From assembly GCF_003324565.1 (NCBI RefSeq), contig NZ_QOLA01000018.1:62001-126000 (forward strand): a DNA stretch of 64,000 nucleotides, written 5' to 3'. Both the position numbers and the translations under genes were made by a program. The notes under the pieces are model-generated. The model was not told the origin of the DNA, searched no databases, and saw only the letters and a program-made list of their open reading frames with translations. Source of the DNA: Streptomyces sp. SDr-06 (GTDB taxonomy: Bacteria > Actinomycetota > Actinomycetes > Streptomycetales > Streptomycetaceae). This document shows positions 42,047-50,595 of the stretch, in pieces. Each line of letters opens with the position of its first letter. Position 1 is the stretch's first letter.

Positions 42047-45000
42047 ATGCAGCGCAAGGAGCGGTTTCGGAGCATCGTCAGCGATTTCGGTGCAACCTGT
42101 AAGCAGGCATTGCTGCACGGGCAGAAGGAAGCCGCGATCCGCCGAGCGGTAGAGACCCTTCTCGTCGAAGCGGCGGGGGTGTTGGGGTTGCAGGCGGTCC
42201 TACATGCCGAAGTCGCCATCGCTGCACACCGCATACGCCCTGACCTGGCAATACGGGTCGGAAAATTGCCGCGCAACATCGTCGGCTACGTCGAGCTCAA
42301 GAGCCCCGACAAGAGCACTATCCATCCTGGCGGCCTGAATCAGCGCGACCGCCGTCAATGGGAAGGCATGGCGAAACTGCCCAACCTGATCTACACGAAC
42401 GGTCAGACCTGGATCATGTACCGTTCAGGTCGGCAGTACGGCGACACCATCCACTTCGAGGGTGATCTGCGCAGCGCCGGCTCCCGCCTACGACTGCCGG
42501 TCGCCAGCGAGGCCGCTTTCGAGGCCATGCTTGTCGCGTTCTTCAGCTGGCAACCCCAGCCACTGACGTCAATGCGGGAAGTGGTCGCCCAGGTCGCCCC
42601 GCTGTGCACTCTTCTGCGTGATGCCGTTCACGACCGCCTCGACGCCGAAGGGGTCCTTCCGCGCCATCAACGCCCGTTCACCGACCTGGCTTCCACACTT
42701 GAGGTTGACCTCTTCCCAACCACGGATGACCGGGACAAGCGTGCCACCTTCGCTGATCGGTACGCCCAGTCCGTCACCTTTGCGCTCCTGCTCGCCAGTT
42801 CAGATGCCGCTGGTGACAAAGACAAGACATTGATCGGCACGAGCCTGCACGACGTGGGCCGACGCCTCGGGACTGAGCACTCCGTGATGGGCCGCGCCTT
42901 GCAGATCCTCACCGACCAGGTCGAGGGGGAATTCCGCGACAGCCTGGACATGCTCGTCCGCGTCATCGACGCCATTGACTGGGAGAGTGCCCTCGCCAGC
43001 GAACCCAGCTTCCACATCCATCTCTACGAGCACTTCTTGCAGGAGTACGACGCCGACCTACGGAAGGATTCGGGCACCTATTACACGCCAGCCCCGCTGG
43101 TGGCAGAGATGATCCGCCTGGTTGATGAGGTGCTGGCGACCACTCTGGACTGCCCGGATGGCTTCGCTGACCCCGGCGTGTCCATAATCGACCCGTCGAT
43201 GGGAACCGGCACCTTCCTCACCGGCATCATCGACCTCGTCGCCCGCAAACAGTCCGAAGGTGGCAACGAAGGCTTCCGCGCCGAATCCGTGCAAGAGCTC
43301 GCCAGCCGACTGATCGGGTTCGAAAAGCAGATGGGAGCCTTCGCTGTCGCTCAGATGCGCGTGGGACAGATGCTCCGACACCTCAATGCCCGGGTTCGAC
43401 TGGGCGACATGCGCCTGCACCTGGCCGACACTCTCGCTGACCCGTGGCGACCCAGTGAACTCTTCGATCGCTACGGCGCCTTGTGGGGGCCTTTACGCGA
43501 GGATGCCGAGGCAGCCAGCAAGATCCAGCGCAACGAACGAATCACCGTCGTCATCGGCAACCCTCCCCACCGAGAACAGGCAGAGGGTCAGGGCGGATGG
43601 ATCGAGAAGGGCTCACCGGGCCGCGGTGCCCCGCCCCTGGACGACTTCCGGCTGCGGGGTGCAGCAGGCGTGTACGAGAACAAACTGAAGAGCCTCTGCA
43701 CCTACTTCTGGCGCTGGGCCACCCACAAAGTCTTCGACCAGCATGGCGATCACGGCGTCGTCTGCTTTGTCAGCACCGGCGGCTTCATCCGCAGCGCAGC
43801 CTTCCAGGGCATGCGTTCCTACCTGCGACGCACCTGCACAGAGGGTTGGGTCATCGACCTCACACCCGAGACGAAGAGGCCCCCGCTCAACAGCCGCTTC
43901 TTCCCTGGAGTTCAGCAGGAGTTGGCCATCGCCATCTTTGTCCGCCGGCAAGGCGAGCTACAGGAGAACTTGGCACCCGTCCACTACGCGGCTGTTCATG
44001 GAACCCGCCCAAACAAAGAGGAGCAGCTGCATCACCTGCATATCAGCGGCCCCGGCTGGCGCACTTCCCGGTCTGTCGAGCCTGCCCCTTTCACGCCTGC
44101 CCCTCAAAGCGGCTGGGACACTTTCCCTGCCCTCACCGAGCTAATTCCCTGGTGCAAGCCTGGCATCAAGACCAACCGAAACTGGGTCATCAGTCCATCC
44201 AAAACCATTTTGCACCGACGTTGGAACCGCCTCGTACAAGAGCGTGACCCCGCAACGAAACAGGAACTGTTCAAAGCGACCCGTGACCGCACCCTGGAAA
44301 AGGAAGCCCGCCAGATCCCGGGCCATCCCCACCCGCCAATCCGCCTACACATCGAGCGGGGCCCTTGTCTCACTCCGATACGAATTGCCCATAGGGCCCT
44401 CGATCGCCAATGGCTCATACCCGACGGTCGAGTCATCGACTACTCCCGCCCCGAGTTGTGGCAAGCCGATATCGACGGTCAAATCTTCGTAGTCGAACAG
44501 CACACCCAACGCCTGCAGACAGGGCCAGGACTGCTATTCACGGCCCTAGTCCCAGACATGCACTACTTCAACGGAAACGGGGGCCGCGTCCTACCGCTCT
44601 TGCACGCCGACCGAACCCCCAATATCACCCCAGGGCTCTTGCCTCACCTCGCCAACTCCTACGGTCTCCAGCAAATCCTTCCCGAGGAGTTACTCGCCTA
44701 TGTCGCCGCTGTCACTGCCCATCCCGCCTTCACGGAGCGGTATGCGGATGACCTCAACTCCCCCGGCATACGTATCCCCCTGACCTCCGATCGTGACCTC
44801 TGGCATGAGGCCATCAGCCTTGGGCGCCACGTCTTGTGGTCCTCAACGTTCGGCACACGCTGTATCGACCCGGACGACGGCCGCCCAGCAGGCACATGGA
44901 ATTGGTGGCGGCGCCTACACCCCGAGATCACATACGCCCGGGAGATCGCATCCGACTCGCTCCCATCGGCCGTCAACTACGACGTCGAACACCACCACCT

Positions 45001-45505
45001 TGTTATCGAGGGCGGCATCTTCACCGGCGTAACTCCCCGCATGCGCAACTACGCCACAGGTGGACGCAACGTGCTCGACAGCTGGCTCGCTTACCGGAGC
45101 GACCGCGCCACCGGCAAGATAACCAGCGAACTCGACCGTGAGCGCCCTGATCAGTGGGAACCGGAATGGAGCCGGGAACTCGTCGAAGTTCTTGCTGTAC
45201 TCAGGCATCTCACAGCCTTGGAACCTCAGCAGGCAGAGCTTCTCGACCGCGTGGCCGCCGCCCCCATAATCGACGTCGCTGAACTCACCCGCCGCCATGT
45301 ACTCCCGGTGCCTGACCGCGCCCAGCTCGCTCACACCGGTCCGATCCATGTATTCCTGCCCGGCATGGACACAGTCGATGGCCAACCGTCAGGCCCCGTC
45401 AAACCGCTGTCTCTCCCGAATGACCCCGCGGATGCCACGCCGCCCAAGTCGCACTCACCAGCACACCCCGCCCCACGCGCCCGACGGCGTCGCGGCCCGG
45501 ACTAA
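42047..45505 (+). CDS. Single-chain restriction-modification enzyme (type ISP/IIG-like), no helicase
   Basis: 1152 residues from the ATG at 42047 (GGGGGGCGGG upstream; a GTG at 42026 is the alternative). N-terminal PD-(D/E)xK nuclease-like segment: Asp66 in RPDLAIR, then Glu83 and Lys85 in GYVELKS. Helical region, then an adenine-type methyltransferase: GTYYTP at 343-348, SAM motif I DPSMGTGTF at 382-390, motif IV NPPH at 505-508 (usually NPPY). The rest is the probable target-recognition and specificity part. Unlike LlaGI-type ISP enzymes there is no helicase. It should methylate host DNA and cut foreign DNA. Codon use is clearly less GC-biased than the neighbours, supporting transfer. Confidence 0.82.
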   Translation: MQRKERFRSIVSDFGATCKQALLHGQKEAAIRRAVETLLVEAAGVLGLQAVLHAEVAIAAHRIRPDLAIRVGKLPRNIVGYVELKSPDKSTIHPGGLNQRDRRQWEGMAKLPNLIYTNGQTWIMYRSGRQYGDTIHFEGDLRSAGSRLRLPVASEAAFEAMLVAFFSWQPQPLTSMREVVAQVAPLCTLLRDAVHDRLDAEGVLPRHQRPFTDLASTLEVDLFPTTDDRDKRATFADRYAQSVTFALLLASSDAAGDKDKTLIGTSLHDVGRRLGTEHSVMGRALQILTDQVEGEFRDSLDMLVRVIDAIDWESALASEPSFHIHLYEHFLQEYDADLRKDSGTYYTPAPLVAEMIRLVDEVLATTLDCPDGFADPGVSIIDPSMGTGTFLTGIIDLVARKQSEGGNEGFRAESVQELASRLIGFEKQMGAFAVAQMRVGQMLRHLNARVRLGDMRLHLADTLADPWRPSELFDRYGALWGPLREDAEAASKIQRNERITVVIGNPPHREQAEGQGGWIEKGSPGRGAPPLDDFRLRGAAGVYENKLKSLCTYFWRWATHKVFDQHGDHGVVCFVSTGGFIRSAAFQGMRSYLRRTCTEGWVIDLTPETKRPPLNSRFFPGVQQELAIAIFVRRQGELQENLAPVHYAAVHGTRPNKEEQLHHLHISGPGWRTSRSVEPAPFTPAPQSGWDTFPALTELIPWCKPGIKTNRNWVISPSKTILHRRWNRLVQERDPATKQELFKATRDRTLEKEARQIPGHPHPPIRLHIERGPCLTPIRIAHRALDRQWLIPDGRVIDYSRPELWQADIDGQIFVVEQHTQRLQTGPGLLFTALVPDMHYFNGNGGRVLPLLHADRTPNITPGLLPHLANSYGLQQILPEELLAYVAAVTAHPAFTERYADDLNSPGIRIPLTSDRDLWHEAISLGRHVLWSSTFGTRCIDPDDGRPAGTWNWWRRLHPEITYAREIASDSLPSAVNYDVEHHHLVIEGGIFTGVTPRMRNYATGGRNVLDSWLAYRSDRATGKITSELDRERPDQWEPEWSRELVEVLAVLRHLTALEPQQAELLDRVAAAPIIDVAELTRRHVLPVPDRAQLAHTGPIHVFLPGMDTVDGQPSGPVKPLSLPNDPADATPPKSHSPAHPAPRARRRRGPD

Positions 45506-45507
45506 TT

Positions 45508-45690
45508 GATGGTGCACGAATCCCCGCGGAAACGTCGAACATCGTCGCCGGGGCAGCAGCACAGGAGCACTACGGATACCGCACGCACTGCGGCTACGAA
45601 CTCAATGTGGTCGACATCCCCGCATGGCGCCTCGCCGAACTCGCCCCGATCCCGTGCCGGCCAGACTCGTCAAACCCCACCCTGTCGTGA
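45508..45690 (+). pseudogene. Protein-like remnant without start
   Basis: A frame opening right after the restriction-modification stop encodes a plausible protein segment (EHYGYRTHCGYELNVVDIP, then AWRLAELAPIPC) ending in TGA at 45688-45690. There is no start codon with a ribosome site. It looks like the end of a lost gene; the family was not recognised. Confidence 0.4.
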
Positions 45691-45835
45691 CCTCGGTATA
45701 AAGGCAGCCGAGCCCATGGGATTGACTCAATCAATCCAAGGCCGAGCCCTTCGCATCATCCAAGCCCTCATCACCACCACCGAGAACCATGGCCACAAGG
45801 CAAACACTCAGAACCACCCAGGGCGCAAGAAGGCG

Positions 45836-46161
45836 GCCTCCGTGGCGAAGTCGCTGAACGCAAACGCCGCGCGGATCAGCTAGCCCATGAGGCGAATCAA
45901 CGGAGCTGGGGAGCCCCCATGCAGGAAGCCCGCACCGCGCACGCTCACGCCCATCGCGTCAAACGCCTCGAAGGACAACCGGACGCCTGGCACCAGACCA
46001 AGCGCCTGACCGAATACGTCACAGCGGTACCGCAAAGACGGAAGCCGACAGGCCCCACCCGACGCACCGTCACCTGCAAGAACGAGCGCCTGGCACATCA
46101 TCAGAGCGCGCGCCAAAAGGGCCTCGCGTGCGTCGGACATGCGTCAAGATACCGCCCGTAA
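45836..46161 (+). pseudogene. Helical remnant of a larger gene, 3' part
   Basis: Open without a proper start from before 45836. It reads VAERKRRADQLAHEANQ and, further on, RVKRLEGQPDAWHQTKRL then TEYVTAV, a charged helical pattern seen at the ends of larger accessory proteins. After about 46030 the frame loses this character, suggesting a frameshift, and stops at 46159-46161. An ATG at 45919 with GGGGAG upstream could still express a short product. The family was not recognised. Confidence 0.4.
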
Positions 46162-46192
46162 CGCCCACAGCACACATAGCGCACGCTCAGCG

Positions 46193-46236
46193 AATCCGCA
46201 GGTCAGAGGTCACGCGTCCTCGCGCACCGGCTCCAG
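46193..46236. repeat. Right boundary of the insertion: 14-bp repeat plus 28-bp gene-end repeat
   Basis: 46193-46206 repeats 40996-41009; 46209-46236 repeats 40910-40937 exactly and forms the last codons of the methyltransferase gene. The spacing and order of the two repeats differ between the two ends, so this is not a simple single duplication. Confidence 0.75.
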
Positions 46237-47550
46237 GATCGCCACGCACTCCACGTGATGCGTCATCGGAAACAGATCGAACGCCCGCAGCGTGCGCGGC
46301 TTGTAGCCCGCCTCTGCGAAGTACGCCAGGTCGCGGGCCAGGGCGGCCGGGTCGCAGGCCACGTAGGCGATGCGGCGGGCGCCCAGGGCCGCCAGGTGTT
46401 TGACCGTCTGCTTGCCGGCGCCCGCGCGGGGCGGGTCCAGGACGATCAGGTCCGCTTCGGTGATCTTGGTGCGGGGCAGCACCTGCTCGACCTTGCCGTG
46501 TTCCACGCGGACCCGGGGCAGGTCGGCCAGGTTGTGGCGGGCGTCCTCGACGGCGCGCTTGGAGGACTCGATGCCGAGCACCGCGCCGGTCTCGCCGACG
46601 CGCTCGGCGATCGCGCCCGCGAACAGGCCGACGCCGCAGTACAGGTCGAGCGCCATCTCACCCTTGCGCGGCATCAGGCCCTGCATCACGGCCTTGACCA
46701 GGGTGTCCGGGGCCTGCGGGTGGACCTGCCAGAAGCCGCCCATGCCGACGCGGTAGGTGCGGCCGTCGGCGCGCTCGCGGACGAAGCCGCGGCCGTGGAC
46801 CCGGTGGATTCCGCCGTCCTTCTCCTCGACCCGGAGCACTGATACGGGCTTGTCGAGCTCCACCAGGGGCAGGCGGCCGCCCGGCCGAGGGGTGAGGACG
46901 ACCTGGCGGTCGTGCGAGCCCGAGGCCGCGATCGCCTCGACCGACGCCAGCTGCGGCCACTCCCGCTTCTCGATGCCCAGCTCCGTCACGCCCGGCGAGG
47001 CGATCATGCAGTGGTCGACCGGCTCGACGTCGTGCGAGCGGTGCTTGCGCAGGCCCGCGCGGCCCTCGTCGTCGATCGCGTACTGGACGCGGGTGCGCCA
47101 CGCCGGGACCTGGCCCGCGGGGAGCTTGTCGCCCTCGGCGGGCATGACCGTGCCGTCCCAGCCGGCCTCCTCGGGCGTGAGGCCCGCGAGGCGCTGGAGC
47201 TGCTCGGTGATGACGTCGCCCTTGAGGCGGCGCTGGGCGCCGGGCTTGGCGTGCTGCCAGTCGCAGCCGCCGCACTTGCCGGGACCGGCGAACGGGCAGG
47301 GCGCCTCGACCCGGTCCTTCGACGGCTCCAGGATCCGCACCGCGTCCGCGCGCAGGAAGCGGGAGTCGCTCTCGCCCTCGGTGACGCGGGCGACGATCTT
47401 CTCGCCGGGCAGGGCGTGGCGTACGAACAGGACGCGGCCCTCGGCGGTGCGGGCGATGCAGTGGCCGCCGTGTGCGACGGGGCCGACCTCGACCTCGTAC
47501 TCCTCCCCGACCAGCGACGACAGCGACGGCTCGGGTGCGTTCTGCTGCAT
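46210..47550 (-). CDS. rlmD: Class I SAM uracil-C5 RNA methyltransferase (TrmA/RlmD/RumA family)
   Basis: 446 residues. N-terminal TRAM domain (GEEYEVEVGPVAHGGHCIAR). Iron-sulphur cysteines Cys85, Cys93, Cys96 in CPFAGPGKCGGC. SAM motif LDLYCGVGLF, DPPRAGAG, and the catalytic cysteine in YVACDPAALARD. Makes 5-methyluridine in 23S rRNA or tRNA. Its 3' end is the target of the insertion to its left; because the incoming or remaining repeat restores the same residues, the protein stays full length. The orthologue in Mycobacterium is, from memory, Rv2689c, also next to the permease and TrkA genes. The choice between rRNA and tRNA substrate is open. Confidence 0.9.
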   Translation of the reverse strand: MQQNAPEPSLSSLVGEEYEVEVGPVAHGGHCIARTAEGRVLFVRHALPGEKIVARVTEGESDSRFLRADAVRILEPSKDRVEAPCPFAGPGKCGGCDWQHAKPGAQRRLKGDVITEQLQRLAGLTPEEAGWDGTVMPAEGDKLPAGQVPAWRTRVQYAIDDEGRAGLRKHRSHDVEPVDHCMIASPGVTELGIEKREWPQLASVEAIAASGSHDRQVVLTPRPGGRLPLVELDKPVSVLRVEEKDGGIHRVHGRGFVRERADGRTYRVGMGGFWQVHPQAPDTLVKAVMQGLMPRKGEMALDLYCGVGLFAGAIAERVGETGAVLGIESSKRAVEDARHNLADLPRVRVEHGKVEQVLPRTKITEADLIVLDPPRAGAGKQTVKHLAALGARRIAYVACDPAALARDLAYFAEAGYKPRTLRAFDLFPMTHHVECVAILEPVREDA

Positions 47551-47583
47551 GGGTGGGTGACTCCAGGGGGAAGAGGGGAAAAC

Positions 47584-47641
47584 GGCGGGCGGCCGGGCGG
47601 TCAGCCCACCAGTCTACGTGGGTGTCGCCCGGCCGCCCGCC
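47584..47641 (-). terminator. Large terminator/cruciform after the potassium importer gene
   Basis: Arms of 16 bp pair perfectly (47584-47599 with 47626-47641), and the 26-base loop contains a second small stem, CCCAC with GTGGG. It starts 11 bases past the importer stop and precedes the rlmD-type gene on the same strand. Confidence 0.75.
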
Positions 47642-47652
47642 ACAGGCACGGC

Positions 47653-49698
47653 TCAGCTCTTGTTGCTCGGCTCCTTGGGCCGGGGCACCGGGCCCCGTCG
47701 CACCGAACCGGGCGCGTTCCAGTCGGCGCGCTTGCGGGCCCGCTTCTTGGCGGCCTCGGAGGACTCCAGCTGGTAGGGGACGGAGGTCACCATGACGCCG
47801 GGGGTGAACAGGAGGCGGCCCTTGAGGCGCAGGGCGCTCTGGTTGTGCAGCAGGTGCTCGTACCAGTGGCCGACCACGTACTCGGGGATGAACACGCTGA
47901 TCGCGTCGCGCGGGCTCTCGCGGCGCAGGCCCCGCACGTACTCGATGATCGGGCGGGTGATCTCGCGGTAGGGCGAGTCGAGGATCTTGAGCGGTACGTT
48001 GATGCCGCGCCGCTCCCACTCCTCCTTGAGCGCCTTGGTCTCGGCCGGGTCGACCGAGATCGACAGGGCTTCGAGCTGGTCGGAGCGCATGAGCTTGGCG
48101 TAGGCCAGGGCGCGCAGGGTGGGGCGGTGCACCTTGGAGACCAGCACGATCGAGTGCACGCGGGAGGGCCGCAGGCTGTCGTCGGAGGGCTCGTCGGGGG
48201 CCGCGATCTCCTCGGAGACCCGGTCGTAGTGCTTGCGGATCGCGGTCATCGTTCCGTAGAAGATGACCATGCCGAGCAGCGCGACCCAGGCGCCGTGGGT
48301 GAACTTCGTGGCCAGGACCACCACGAGCACCAGGCCGGTGAAGAAGGCGCCGAACGCGTTGATCGCGCGGGAGCGGATCATGCGGCGGCGCTTGGCCGGG
48401 TCGGTCTCGGTGGCCAGGTGGCGGTTCCAGTGGCGGACCATGCCGGTCTGGCTGAGCGTGAACGACACGAAGACGCCGACGATGTACAGCTGGATCAGCC
48501 GGGTCGAGTCCGCGCCGTAGATCACGACGAGCAGCACGGCGGCGCCGGCCAGCAGCACGATGCCGTTGGAGAACGCGAGCCGGTCGCCGCGGGTGTGCAG
48601 CTGGCGGGGCAGGTAGCGGTCCTGGGCGAGGATCGAGCCGAGCAGCGGGAAGCCGTTGTACGCGGTGTTCGCGGCGAGGAACAGGACCAGCGCGGTGGCC
48701 GCGGCGAGCACGATGAACAGGAAGCTGCCGTTGCCGAAGACGGCCTCGGCGACCTGGGAGATCACCGGGTTCTGGACGTATCCGGAGCCGACCGGGGCGC
48801 CGTTGTGCAGCAGGTCCTCGCCCGGCTTCTCGGCCATCCGCACATGGGTGGTCATGGCCAGCGCGATGATGCCGCAGAACATGGTGACGGCCAGGGCGCC
48901 CATCAGGGCCAGGGTGCTGGCGGCGTTCTTCGACTTGGGCTTGCGGAAGGCGGGGACGCCGTTGCTGATCGCCTCGACGCCGGTGAGCGCCGCGCAGCCG
49001 GAGGAGAAGGCGCGCAGCAGCAGGAAGACGAGGGCGAAGCCGGCCAGGCCCTGGTGCTCGGCCCGGATCGTGTAGTCGGCGGTGGGCGCCTTCATGGTGT
49101 CGCCCATGACGAGGCCCCGGTAGGCGCCCCAGGCGATCATGATGAAGACGCCGGCGACGAAGACGTACGTCGGGATCGCGAAGAGCTTGCCCGACTCCTT
49201 GACCCCGCGCAGGTTCATCAGGGTGAGGAGCACGATCACGGCGACGGCGCACAGCACCTTGTGCTGGACGACGAAGGGGATCGCGGAGCCGAGGTTCTCG
49301 ATGCCGGAGGCGATCGAGACGGCCACGGTCAGGACGTAGTCGACGAGCAGGGCGGAGGCGACGGTGAGTCCGGCCTTGGGTCCGAGGTTGGTGGTGGCGA
49401 CCTCGTAGTCGCCGCCGCCGCTCGGGTAGGCGTGCACGTTCTGCCGGTAGGAGGCGACCACGGTGAACATCAGCACCACGACCGCGACCGCGATCCAGGG
49501 ACTGAAGTGGTACGCCGACACACCCGCCACGGAGAGCACCAGGAGGACTTCTCCGGGCGCGTACGCAACGGACGAGAGCGGGTCGGAGGCAAAGACGGGA
49601 AGTGCGATGCGCTTGGGGAGGAGCGTTTCTCCCAGCTTGTCGCTGCGCAGCGCCCGGCCGATCAGGATCCGTTTGGGCACGTCGGTCAGTTTGGACAC
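47653..49698 (-). CDS. KimA-type APC family transporter, probable potassium importer
   Basis: 681 residues with GTG start at 49698 (reads VSKLTDVPKRILIGRAL). Twelve hydrophobic segments; the first carries FASDPLSSVAYAPGE, the hallmark of KimA/YdaO proteins, which import potassium in Bacillus and were earlier called amino acid permeases. The C-terminal 180 residues are cytosolic and UspA-like, beginning VHSIVLVSKVHRPTL. Divergent from two TrkA-type regulators, which supports potassium over amino acids. Mycobacterium has the same arrangement (Rv2690c with ceoB/ceoC, from memory). The 49699-49926 gap is the shared control region. Confidence 0.82.
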   Translation of the reverse strand: MSKLTDVPKRILIGRALRSDKLGETLLPKRIALPVFASDPLSSVAYAPGEVLLVLSVAGVSAYHFSPWIAVAVVVLMFTVVASYRQNVHAYPSGGGDYEVATTNLGPKAGLTVASALLVDYVLTVAVSIASGIENLGSAIPFVVQHKVLCAVAVIVLLTLMNLRGVKESGKLFAIPTYVFVAGVFIMIAWGAYRGLVMGDTMKAPTADYTIRAEHQGLAGFALVFLLLRAFSSGCAALTGVEAISNGVPAFRKPKSKNAASTLALMGALAVTMFCGIIALAMTTHVRMAEKPGEDLLHNGAPVGSGYVQNPVISQVAEAVFGNGSFLFIVLAAATALVLFLAANTAYNGFPLLGSILAQDRYLPRQLHTRGDRLAFSNGIVLLAGAAVLLVVIYGADSTRLIQLYIVGVFVSFTLSQTGMVRHWNRHLATETDPAKRRRMIRSRAINAFGAFFTGLVLVVVLATKFTHGAWVALLGMVIFYGTMTAIRKHYDRVSEEIAAPDEPSDDSLRPSRVHSIVLVSKVHRPTLRALAYAKLMRSDQLEALSISVDPAETKALKEEWERRGINVPLKILDSPYREITRPIIEYVRGLRRESPRDAISVFIPEYVVGHWYEHLLHNQSALRLKGRLLFTPGVMVTSVPYQLESSEAAKKRARKRADWNAPGSVRRGPVPRPKEPSNKS

Positions 49699-49926
49699 GC
49701 AGAGGATCGTAAGCGCTCTGTCTCGCTGAGGCCCACCCGGCTCCCGTCGACGGCGGTACGTGCTGGAGGCACTGAGTGAGTGCATCGCGGGGCGGTCCGC
49801 ATAAGCTCATCAGGCGGCAACGTGGATTTCTGTTGCCACGCTGTTGCCCGGCTAGCCGAGAAGGAAGTAGTGAGCAGGGTGTTTGCGCAGGTCATCGGGG
49901 CGACCAGGAGTGCGGGGTAAGGGGAC

Positions 49927-50595
49927 GTGCACATCGTCATCATGGGCTGCGGGCGAGTGGGAGCCGCTCTCGCGCAGACCCTGGAACAGCAGGGCCATAC
50001 GGTCGCGGTGATCGACCAGGACCCCACGGCCTTCCGTCGGCTGGGTGCGGGCTTCGGCGGGCGCCGGGTCACGGGCGTCGGCTTCGACCAGGACACCCTG
50101 CGCGAGGCGGGGATCGAGGAGGCCGGCGCGTTCGCGGCGGTCTCCAGTGGCGACAACTCCAACATCATCGCGGCCCGGGTGGCGCGCGAGATGTTCGGCA
50201 TCGAGAACGTGGCGGCCCGGATCTACGACCCGCGCCGTGCCGAGGTCTACCAGCGGCTCGGCATCCCGACGGTCGCCACGGTCAGCTGGACCGCCGACCA
50301 GATGCTGCGGCGGCTGCTGCCGTCCGGCGCGGAGCCGCTGTGGCGCGACCCGAGCGGTGGCGTGCAGCTGGCCGAGGTGCACACCTCGGCGGCCTGGATC
50401 GGCCACAAGATCAGCAAGCTGCAGGAGGAGACCGGCGTACGCGTCGCGTTCCTCACCCGGCTGGGGGAAGCGGTCCTTCCGACGTCCCAGACGGTCCTGC
50501 AGGAGGGCGACCTGGTGCACGTCATGATGCGTACCGACGAGGTCGAGAAGGTCGAGGCGGCGTTCGCCCAGGGTCCCGAGGAGGGCGGTCACTGA
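49927..50595 (+). CDS. ceoB: TrkA family potassium uptake regulatory protein (CeoB-like)
   Basis: 222 residues with GTG start at 49927. N-terminal RCK domain with NAD/nucleotide site GCGRVGAALAQ and acidic VIDQD at the end of strand 2; C-terminal TrkA_C domain ending EGDLVHVMMRTDE. These bind the cytoplasmic face of Trk/Ktr or related channels and gate them by nucleotide. Overlaps the next trkA gene by one base (TGATG). Divergent from the KimA-like importer. The pair corresponds to mycobacterial ceoB-ceoC. Confidence 0.88.
   Translation: MHIVIMGCGRVGAALAQTLEQQGHTVAVIDQDPTAFRRLGAGFGGRRVTGVGFDQDTLREAGIEEAGAFAAVSSGDNSNIIAARVAREMFGIENVAARIYDPRRAEVYQRLGIPTVATVSWTADQMLRRLLPSGAEPLWRDPSGGVQLAEVHTSAAWIGHKISKLQEETGVRVAFLTRLGEAVLPTSQTVLQEGDLVHVMMRTDEVEKVEAAFAQGPEEGGH

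Larger units (their letters stand above)
45506..46209. other. 704-bp right arm of the inserted segment, gene remnants only
   Basis: Between the restriction-modification gene and the intact methyltransferase gene there is no complete recognisable gene. Besides the two remnants, a 55-codon frame (45716-45883) begins MGLTQSIQGRALRII but overlaps the second remnant in another frame. The right copy of the 14-bp repeat (46193-46206) sits at its edge. No integrase or excisionase is visible. Confidence 0.55.
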
